NCBI GenBank assembly: GCA_026874595.1
Contig: CM049316.1
Location: 10,346,839-10,410,838, forward strand
Reading direction: 5' to 3'
From: Sipunculus nudus
Lineage: Eukaryota; Annelida; Sipuncula; Golfingiida; Sipunculidae
DNA length: 64,000 nt
Below, in pieces: positions 54,741-64,000 of the stretch (positions are counted from its first letter, which is position 1; each line of letters starts with the position of its first letter). Under the pieces are notes generated by a model. The model was not told where the DNA came from, made no database searches, and worked only from the letters and a program-made list of their open reading frames with translations. The translations under genes were made by a program, and so were the position numbers.

Positions 54741-56605
54741 ATGTACATATACAATATAATACAGAAAACACTCCTTTCCTATCAGGAAAATACCATGCAA
54801 ATATCACAATACCTATCGCAATATGCTACCACATATCGCGATATATCGCAAAACGAAATTAGCAGGCGATACCCACCTCTATTATCTGTGTCACAGTCCC
54901 AGAAACCAAATTTGCCACCCAACTATGAAATAAAGACACCACAATCCATACCTGGAGTAGAGAGTATACAAATAACAGAGCATGAAGTGACTAATATCCT
55001 GAGAAAACTACACACAAACAAAGCACCAGGACCAGATCAGTAACAGGTTGTTGAAACTTACAACAAGAAGCATAACAACATCACTAACAATATTAATCAA
55101 CAATATGTCCGGAACCTTTCCAAGAATATGGTAGGAGGCAAACGTTACTCCCTAAAGATAGACAAAATAAAACGAGCTATCGCCCAGTATCCTTGTTATC
55201 AACTGTCGGGAAAATATGAGAATGAATAACAATACAGACAAACTGTATAGGTACTGTGAAACCAAAGGCTACCTCACATGGCGGAACTCGGATAACAAGA
55301 AGAAAATTTCAACAATAAACCAGTTGACTTTTATTGTGGATAATATATATATGTGTGTGTGTGTGTGTGTAGATAATAAAAAAAAAGAAAATTGTTTAGT
55401 GTTCCTCGACCAATCTAAAGCCTTCAACAGAATCTTTCATGATGGCTTAAACAATAAACTTGAAGAAATAGGAATAAATGGGACATTGCACAAAATACTA
55501 TGCAATTTGGACAACCGTAGAATGAGGGTGGTCCTTGATGGGAAAAAAGTCCAAATGGCATAAAACTACCGCAGGTGAACCACAAGCTGTAATACTTTGT
55601 CACCTGAAGTTCCTTATCAACGATAAAAGTGACAACTAAAGTCGGAAATATTTTTATATGCGGATGATGCGGTCCTTATGACAAGTTTTACACCTGAAGA
55701 AGAAAGCTGTGTTTTCAAACAACTTAATAGAGACCTAAAAAGGCTCTCAAACTGGGCAACAAATCCCTTTATGGCTTTTAACTCTTCCAAAACGAAATAC
55801 ATGGTAGTAACATCATCACGTAGACCTAGGCAGCATCCAGCACTTTATCTCAATCAGGTACCACCCGCAAAGTAAACACATTTCTACAACTGGGACTACA
55901 TCTGAATGATAAGATGAACTGGGCAGAACACATTGATTATACAATTGACAAGGCAAACAAAAAACTTGGTGTGATCTGAAAGCTAAACAGAGAGGTTCCT
56001 CGCCACACATTTGAAAATATATACACAGCTATCAACTTGAATATGCATGTATACTGTACAATAACTGCACCAAAGAACAAAGTGATCGGCTAGAAAGATT
56101 CCAAAGAAGCGTGGGTATTGCCTGCACCGGAGCATTCAACAGAACAAATACAGAGGTACTCCTTCGAGAGTTAGGATGGCCGACCCTTGAGAAAAGAAGA
56201 AAATACTTCAGCCTTGTACAGCTGCATAAACTTATTTATGGAGAAACAACAGAGTATTTACAAAATCTCGTTCCACCAAGAAGGGTCGCAAAGCTGATAT
56301 CCCAGCAGGAGAGAAGACGACTTCACACCAATACGAACAAACAAAGAGTCATACAACAAATCATATATACCAGCAACAATAAGATTCTGGAACCAGCTGG
56401 ACGATCATATGAAAAAACTCCCCACATAGGGACACTTCAAAAATGCATTAAAGCAATAATTATTCCGACAGAAAATGTTACATTACAACACAACATAAAG
56501 CATACGAGAATTAGAATGAGACTTGGCCATCTGCAATATCATTTATATCTATACCACATTACTGAAGACGGATATTGTAATGATAACAATTGTTATAAGC
56601 ATTAA
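54741..56605 (+). pseudogene. Decayed CR1/Jockey-like LINE (plus strand)
   Basis: In order: LRKLHTNKAPGPDQ near 55,000, an RT-like YPC.QLSGK remnant near 55,190, motif A FLDQSKAFNRIFHDGL near 55,405, YADDAVLM at 55,657, LSNWATNPFMAFNSSKTKYM near 55,750, WAEHIDYTIDKANKKLGVI near 55,925, then the C-terminal RELGWPTLEKRRKYFSL near 56,165-56,215. Frameshifts and stops break it throughout. A TG microsatellite (55,350-55,370) interrupts it. Confidence 0.88.
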
Positions 56606-57371
56606 AGCATTAAATAACATAGATATGATTTCATTTGGGAGTTTTCCTAAATTGGCGCCTAAGCCATTTCCTTTTCTATAGAAGTCACATAATTTGGTCT
56701 CAATATCAGGCTTTTCGTCCATCTCGCCACTGATGAGTATCCCAAGGTAGCTTACAATATTCTGCCATTCGAGTTTTGTTCCGCACAATGTGAGGTCAGT
56801 TTCAATCTCAGTGTTACCACGGCGCCTAGAATTATCAATAAAAATAACCTCAAAATGCAGAGAAGACCGATTTAGAACTAGAGACAGTTTTGAATGTGTA
56901 CGAGGGCTTCATAAATATTTACTCCAGCCATTTCAGTCCAATTCAGAGACTTTTGGTTCCGTTTACTCGACTGTTGTTCAACTCATATAAACTTCAACTT
57001 ATATAAAATTGATTTAACTTCATAAAATTGATTTAACTTCTTGTTCAATTAATTTGCAAGTAACAATATTCCGCACGATCGAAAGCCTTAGATGGATCCA
57101 GCAACTTTCAGATCACTGGGGTTTCTTTATTCCTACAGAAGATAAAACGTCGCTCTCTGAAAAACTACATTCACTGGTACACAACCTCTGTTATGCCATA
57201 TTGAGAATCGGACGTCATAAAGATTTCACTAAACACCTCCAAAACAATCAGGTCAACAATCTTTCCTAATATACTGCTTAATGTTATGGAACGGAAATTA
57301 TCTGATTTGCTTGTACCTTTTACCTTTGGTACTGGAACAATAGTTCCATTATTTCTTGTTACACTTTTCAA
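56549..57371 (-). pseudogene. Decayed LINE fragment (minus strand)
   Basis: From high to low: GTIVPVPKVKGTSKSDNFRS, ITLSSILGKIVD, TSDSQYG (57,190-57,340), motif A SKAFDRAEY near 57,080 and YLGILISGEMDEKP near 56,745. It converges on the plus-strand LINE at 56,605. Strongly decayed and without the catalytic Asp pair in an open frame. Confidence 0.75.
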
Positions 57372-58851
57372 TGCACCATAATGTCAGACAACAAAATAGA
57401 AATCAGAACAGTCAAGGTTCATTTTTACAATGTATAATTTTATGGTCACTGTTTCCATCGTTTCTCCGTGGTTTTAACTTACGAATGGCATCCAAAACAT
57501 GTCTTGCGGTAACAAGCAACAAACGAGTTCTTTCCGTTTTACTGCACAGCACTGTTCAATAATATCATCATTAATATTTGAAATTATTGTTTCCATTTCA
57601 CGCTTGCTAGATGTATACTATTCCTTACTTTATTCTTGAAAATATGTGCTATATTCAAATCACCAACAATATTTTCAGGGACAATTTTTACATGACTTCA
57701 TTCTCTTAATTTCTACTAAGACCTCATTTGGTTCTAATTAACAAGACTTGCTGATAACTTGTCTTTGCAAATATTATTCTTCTTTCCTTAACACGTTTGC
57801 AATTACTGTGGCATATTTTACGTGTAAAGACTTCTTGGTGTGCGTATATCAGTTACCTCATCTGTACATTATTCTTGTCATAAACTGTGTTGAAATGTTC
57901 CCCTTGATGTAAACGTCAATGATGAGGCTAAATTGTAAAGTCTCCGAAGTTTCTATTGCATTCTCGTTGCCTCGAAGTGGATTTTGAGTCCTCTGTCATA
58001 CTCAGCAATGACAGCTATTATGACAAGAAAGTACCCCTTAAATTGGTGCTGGCCTCTGATGTTACATCATCCCTGTGTTCTTTTACAGATTACGCACGAC
58101 GCACATAATTATTCACCCTACAATTAATTCAAGGGCATGAACATTCCGCTCTGCTCATATATATAATTATCTTTTACTTTTGAAACCCTTTATGGTAGGC
58201 ATTTTAAGGTTAGCTGTCAAGAGCACTCGGATCGGGTCCATGAAGACCATCTCTGTTACTGGTCACGTTTCCATCGCTATACTCCTGTACGCTGTACCAT
58301 TGTCTGCTCCTGAAATCAAACACAACCCAGTCTAAGTATTAGACTCAGTATTATTGCTATTTGTGTTCGCATATTCCGCCAGAGAGAGCAGCAGACTCCA
58401 GGCTTAAACCAATGAATTAACATTTGTAAAGTTGACACTACACCACTCCTAGTTGACTGGCCAAACACCTAAGTTATAGAAATCATACGTTTTCCTTTAA
58501 TATTTTGTACAATTACCTAATTTTATTATAATGTTATTGGTGTATAAACCCTGAAAGGACGTATATTATTATCAGGAATTTTAGGAAAGTATTTTTATTT
58601 TTTATTTATCATTTTATTTCTTTCTCATTAACTATAGACAAAGGTCACCCTGGTAAACACTATTTACACTAAAACATTTATATTAATTTCTATTAATTGT
58701 TTTTCATCAGTGGGGTTTGTTTGAGTAACCATCGGGGGAGGTCTTCTGGTCAAACAAAGCAACAAGACAGTTAAATACCTAAGGCTGCTTTGTTAGTACC
58801 TTGAACTGTGTGCAATGGCTGTATACGTATCGCCAACTGTCGGTGAACTTA
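57372..58851. other. Interval without recognised features
   Basis: No repeat, ORF or motif that I can support. Moderately AT-rich. Confidence 0.5.
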
Positions 58852-59196
58852 GGCAAAAAAAAAGTAAAATAAAAGGTATGGTTCTCAGGCACCGCCCGCA
58901 TCAATTTTAAACCCCCGCATCAAACATTGTTATTTTGATTTCCCAAAATAAGTTACCAATTTTGAACTACTGCCGCTCGGACATTTCTTTCAAGAAGATA
59001 AAATCAAACACTTTCCTTTGTTATGTAGTACTTTTACTTGTTTAGCAAAATAAATCTGTTATTATCATGCTTTTCCCTTATCATTTGACACTTTTATCGA
59101 AACATACCAAAAAAATAAAAATAAAAAAAAACCGCCCGCCCGCATTGATTTCTGAAAAAAGTGCCTGAGAACCATACCCTTTTTTTTATTTTGGCC
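58852..59196. mobile_element. Harbinger-type MITE, copy 2
   Basis: Same family as 20,908-21,244 but inverted. TTA outside both ends (58,849-58,851 and 59,197-59,199). Shared interior: gcatgata/tatcatg and ccgcccgcccgcattgattt. Confidence 0.88.
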
Positions 59197-59344
59197 TTAT
59201 AACAATACAAGTATTCATGAGACGTAACCGTTCCGCCAGAGTCCGTTTCTACCACTCTTGTGAGGCTGATTATGTGCATTGTGAAGCTTTTTCCGAAAAT
59301 TACACCATCGGGTCATATGCGAACTGGTGCCTAATCAATTGGCT

Positions 59345-60870
59345 AGACCTCTGACCTTTCCTCTCTGCCCAGCGTCCTTTTGTGCGTCTGTTTCCACACA
59401 TAAACCCACATATCTCGGGAACCGTTTGACCGATCAGGGAAAAAATTTTGTACAAATGTATAGCCCTTGGATAGCTTTATAACATAATAAAAAAATGGTG
59501 GCGCCACCTGCAACCATGTTTGCACAGTGTCCATCTGTTCGTCTGGCTTGGGTTAAAATCACTCATATCTCTGCAGTGGTTTGACTAATTTACTTGAAAT
59601 TCGGCATGCGTATACATCCTGGATAGCTTTCTTGACTTTATGACAGGTGGCGCCACCTACATTTACGTTCACGCTGCAGACATCCATGCTTATATCTCCG
59701 GAATGGTTTGACGTATCTTCCTGAAAATTTGCATGTGTATAGCTCTTTATCATACGCAAAACTGGTGGACCTCTGACCTTTCTTCTCTGCCTAGCGTCCA
59801 TCTGTGCATCTGTTTCCATACATAAACTCACATATCTCGGGAACCGTTTGACCGATCAGGAATTTTTTTTTACAAATGTAGCCCTTAGATAGCTTTATAA
59901 CATACACAAAAAATGGTGGCACCACCTGCAACCATGTTTGCACAGTGTCCATCTGTTCGTCTGCCTTGGGTTAAGACCACTCATATCTCTGCAGTGGTTT
60001 GACTAATTCACCTGAAATTCGGCATGCGTATACATCCTGGATAACTTTCTTGATTTTATGACCGGTGGCGCTAGCTACATTCACGTTCACGCTGCAAAAA
60101 TCCATGCTTATATCTCCGGACTGGTTTGACGTATCTTCCTGAAAATTTGCATGTGTATAGCTCTTTATCATACGCAAAACTGGTGGCGCCACCTGCAACA
60201 ATGTTTGCACAGCGTCCGTCTGTTTGTCTGCCGTGGGATAAAATCACTCATATCTTGGCAGTGGTCTGACACATCTGCCTAAACTTTTGCAGGTTTATAA
60301 ATCCTGGACAGCTTTCTTGATTTTATGACAGGGCCAAAATGTTGCATGTGAATAGATCTTACATAGCTCTTTATCATACACAAAACTGGAGGGGCTACCT
60401 GCAACCATTATTGCACAGCGTCCGTCTGTTTGTCTGTCGTGGGCTAAAATCACTCATATCTCAGTAGTGGTTTGATTTATCTGCCTAAAATTTTGCGTGT
60501 TTATACATCTTGGATAGCTTTCTCAATTTTTTGGCAGGTGGCGCCACCTACATTTATGTTAACGCTGCAGACATTCAGGCTTACATCTCAGAACTGGTTG
60601 GACATATCCCCCTGAAATTTTGCATGTGTATATTTTTCACACATAGCTCTTTATTATACACAAAACTGGAGGGGCCGCCTGCAACCATTTTTGCACAGCG
60701 TCCGTCTGTTTGTCTGCCGTGGGCTAAAATCACTCATATCTCAGTAGTGGTTTGACTTATCTGCCTAAAATTTTGCATATGTATACAACTTGGACAGCTT
60801 TTTGGATTTTGTGGTAGGTGGCGCAAACTACATACACATTTCGGCTGCAGACATCCATGCTAATATGCAA
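59345..60870. repeat. Tandem monomers with GGTGGCGCCACC palindrome
   Basis: At least five diverged units. Repeating order: tcactcatatctc.gcagtgg, tttgac..at.t.cctgaaa, catgcgtatacatcctggat, aggtggcgccacctac, gctgcagacatccatgctta, then ctggtggcgccacctgcaac and cacagcgtccgtctg. It shares the palindrome and several blocks with the 15-kb stack in the ZCCHC14-like intron. Confidence 0.85.
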
Positions 60871-60889
60871 CACACCTCACTCTATTTCC

Positions 60890-61700
60890 CCTTGCCACTC
60901 AATGTCATGTAATCATGGCTAGCTCCGCCTGGGAGATTTCTAGTTGACTAAGAATCTCCTGTAGAATTTCTCCCGCCCTGACCAGTACCTGCTTTTCTAT
61001 GTTTCCTGTAACAGTGTATAATCTGCGCGGAGTTTGGCCAAACACTACTTCATAATGTATTTTGGAGGTGGAAAAGAGGTTGATGTGTTGATTACATGGA
61101 TGACAAACTTAAGGCCTTTGCTCAGGTTATCACCATTCTGATCCATCATTTACCCATCATGGTTTGCATGTCATCATTTCCTCGTTCAATGCGACGGAGG
61201 ATGTCTTGGACGTCTTTGTATAATCACCAGATCTGGCCATATTATTTTCAGGCCATTGATGACTGGGGCCGTAAACTCGCGGCCATTATCACTTCAGAAT
61301 TCAAAAAGATACAAAACTGTTCAAAATGTTCTGCTTCCTAAGATGAACAGTTAGTGGATATACCCAAGTGAACTTACTAAAGTGATCCAGTACGTGCAAA
61401 TTCATTTATAATCCCCAACTGGGCGCGGCTGTGGAAGTCCATGATATCTATTTGGACTCTCGGTAGGAAACCCCAAGGAAAACATATATTGGCTCTCCTG
61501 CTGGTGGATGATTCACTGGTTTTCTTTGAGTACATGCAACACAGGTCTTGAATAATATGCTTAATATATCAAAACTAATCCAAGGGCAATTTGCTTGTAT
61601 TTCATTCCAAGTCTTGTCTCTGCCAAAATTACCAACGCTAATTAACTGCATATTTTTATCAAACATATCTTCGTGCTTTACATCTGGACCAGATATCATT
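60890..61700 (-). pseudogene. Decayed KRBA2-like integrase
   Basis: From high to low: CVACTQRKPVNHPPAGEPI (zinc/linker region), then IDIMDFHSRAQLGIINE, VLDHFSKFTWVYPL, SDNGREF at 61,293-61,273, IWPDLVIIQRRPRHP, a degraded ERGNDDMQTM segment, and HYEVVFGQTPRR. The order matches the retroviral-type integrase core of KRAB-A-domain-containing protein 2 and its retroelement relatives, with Asp and Glu of the triad visible. At least four frameshifts or stops. The full element is not seen. Confidence 0.75.
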
Positions 61701-64000
61701 TGATAGGAGATGATATTGTTAGCTCCTATTTTCTATACTTTGAAATGCTTTTGGCGCCAGAATTTGAAATTAGCACCTTCAGCTACTACAAATTTGACCC
61801 TTTTGGTAGTTCAAATGTGGACAGAATCATTGCATACTTATCTTGCTTTACACAAACAGATTCTTGATTCTTGTTACTGAGACTAGCAATGTCGTCATCT
61901 ATAACAACTGGTGAGATTGAGTTTTCTCGTCCATGTTTACAGACTGAATGACAAAGCTCCTGCAAGGTTACATTTATAGCATCAGTATCAACTGAACACG
62001 TTGTCTTAAGCTCTTTGATCAGTTACGTGTATTAATAAACTGATCAATTAGATGTTGAAGGAATCCTTCAATTAGCTGGTACTGTTATGAAATAGATGCA
62101 AGCATTTGATCAACTCTACATGTGGTTCAAAGATATATGTACTACCAAACTCACTAATTAGTAGTTTTTAGAAATCCTTTGAGCAGCTGTACCTATAAAG
62201 AAATCACTCAAAGAGTTCCATACATATACAAACGGAGGTTTATCAGGTATATGTATTAAAAAATTTTCTAAACATGACATATTGTATAAGAATTCTTTTG
62301 ACAACCTGTATTTGTAGATTTATTTTACATAAAAATTTGTGAACATCTTACCAATATTAATTATCCTTCATTCAAAAGAGTCCATAAAATTACATAATCT
62401 TAAATTGTTAGGGCATATTGAGTAGGAATTTTAATTTCTCCCAGTAGAGATTACGATTGTGATTTCTACTAGACTCAAGCCAGTTGAGATCCCAGTGTGA
62501 TCTTTCCTAATTCACACTTCGTACGTTTAGTTAACAAGTGATTGCCACACTGTTCAGACTCTTTCTTTTAGGAGTACGACTCTGCTGTTCAGGGATTGTT
62601 GGAGTCACAATCTGACTCCCATAATGCGCACAATAGGTCCCCCGCAATAGGTATAAATGTAGTAAAGAGGGTAATGGAGTCCGTTTAAGTTTGTTGGATA
62701 AAAAACTTTCAAGGCAAATAACTTGAACATGGGTGTTTTGTGGTAAGGACTTCACGGAATAAATAATGTTTTGTATGCATACACATATGAATTATAAACA
62801 GAAGGTGTTTAATTAAAATTTTTTTATGTTAAAGTTTCACAGTTGAGACAAGTATTCCCGGTGGTCTAACAGTGCTTATTATGAGGAGATTCGTTTCGAG
62901 AAGAAACTACCTTTGGCGGAAGGGTGAAGTCACAGCTGATGAACTGGTTATAATTAAGGTGCTGCCATCTCGTGGCAAATTATATTTTATTCAGTGTTGT
63001 AAGCTGAGACTGAAGCTTCTGTTTCATGTCTATCCAGGATTAAGATTGCGCATTTCTTACCATTAACACGGAAGAATTTAGGGGGTACCCCCACCTGTTT
63101 TGCATGTCGACCTAAAAGATGTAGGAACTAGAACAATACACGCATAATAATGCGCCGGACTAAAATGTCTCTACCCCATGGGAGGAGGCTACCCTCTCCT
63201 ATACCTCCTCTTCCGCATTATGTGTCCTCCTCTTTATCTGCCAATGATTTCAGTGGCAAATATACTTTTTAAAGGCCGGGCAGGTCTGTCCTAGAATTTG
63301 CAACACCAGGCAGTGCATGGGATGTACAATCTTTTTGCCCATTTTCTACAAAGCCAGCATATCCAAGTGTCGAATATGATTTTATATTTAACTGATACAA
63401 AGGCATTTGATAATTAAATAGTTCAACCTTTCACATACCTGTTACACCAAATGGCTTCAAAATAATAGCCGACAGTTTACTTTATTAAGAGAGGCTGAAT
63501 TCAACAAAATGTGCTTAAAAAGCTGCTACTGCTCATGCCCGTTGAAGCTTTGCAAATAATAATAATAATAATAATAATAAAGCGACCTATTCACATACTG
63601 GTATATGTTAAATATACATGAAATATAGTTATTTCTCCATAAAATATTATGACATCTGCCAATATTTCGTTCTTAAACCGTTCGCTTACACCTGTACACG
63701 AGTTGAAACAGGCTTGCACCGGGCGCGACCAGTGGCGGGCGCGAAATATTAATATAGTGGCACGCTACCTGGTGGCCGTACCACGCAACATCACAAATCA
63801 AGATTTTTCAAACATCAAACCGGTGTTTCTTCTGTGTTTCTTCTTTCATGTTTCCTTCCCTTGTTTTTGATTTGACGCGCATGATCGGACCACTCGTCAA
63901 AGTCTTAATTGCTGAGGTAAACAGACGCATGTGCACTGTATTTACAAACAGAACCATAACAACGTATTAAACAGGAGAACTGGAGATAATATGTCGGTGT
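61701..64000. other. Interval without a recognised gene
   Basis: May include the degraded N-terminal part of the integrase relic (CSVCKHGRENSISPV-like, near 61,910). Later ORFs (62,531-62,755, 62,872-63,066, 63,649-63,870) have no recognised motif. An AAT microsatellite is at 63,558-63,582. Confidence 0.45.
63558..63582. repeat. AAT trinucleotide microsatellite
   Basis: Eight consecutive aat units. Confidence 0.9.

Noticed and set aside
1-64000. CRISPR arrays, bacterial operons or prophage
   Set aside because: The sequence is an intron-rich eukaryotic genome; the tandem arrays have no spacer structure.

Overview
The window comes from a animal nuclear genome. It is AT-rich and intron-rich, has GT-AG splice sites, is crowded with mini- and microsatellites, and carries many decayed transposons. 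The two recognisable host genes are conserved animal genes. The repeat style (short inverted-repeat elements, stacks of diverged monomers, PIF/Harbinger, hAT, CR1/Jockey-like LINEs, a KRBA2-like integrase) suggests a marine lophotrochozoan, most likely a bivalve mollusc. That assignment is inference.

Plus strand, about 6.4-27.3 kb: the 3' part of a ZCCHC14-like gene. Eleven coding exons have fully compatible phases and give 766 complete residues plus a partial first codon. In order they encode a PX domain, a Ser/Ala/Pro linker, a SAM domain, a long Pro/Thr-rich low-complexity stretch, a CCHC zinc knuckle and a short conserved tail. The amino terminus was not found and probably lies upstream of the window. 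Minus strand, about 34.3-42.5 kb: a complete, convergently transcribed NOB1 gene (487 aa, 8 exons), the PIN-domain endonuclease that makes the 3' end of 18S rRNA. The 27.3-34.3 kb interval is 3' UTR and/or intergenic.

The most striking observation is in the ZCCHC14-like gene. At three separate exons the last 15-37 bases of the exon, together with the splice donor and the first intronic bases, have been tandemly copied into the following intron: about 13 x 91 bp after the first PX exon, about 14 x 53 bp after the linker exon, and 17 x 46 bp after the second SAM exon. Each creates a ladder of decoy donor sites, and reading past the first donor gives a stop at once or within nine codons. Other introns of the gene carry unrelated arrays that also start soon after a donor. 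One boundary array was later split by a 1.8-kb inverted-repeat transposon that itself contains a Harbinger-type MITE.

From about 42.5 kb to the end no intact host gene was recognised. The region holds a TTGGT/ACCAA-rich element, four decayed LINE fragments, a probable tRNA-derived SINE, a broken PIF/Harbinger element (Myb/SANT-like ORF plus DDE transposase, with a Cys-rich ORF directly upstream), Harbinger-type MITEs with TTA target duplications, stacks of monomers centred on the palindrome GGTGGCGCCACC, and a decayed KRBA2-like integrase.
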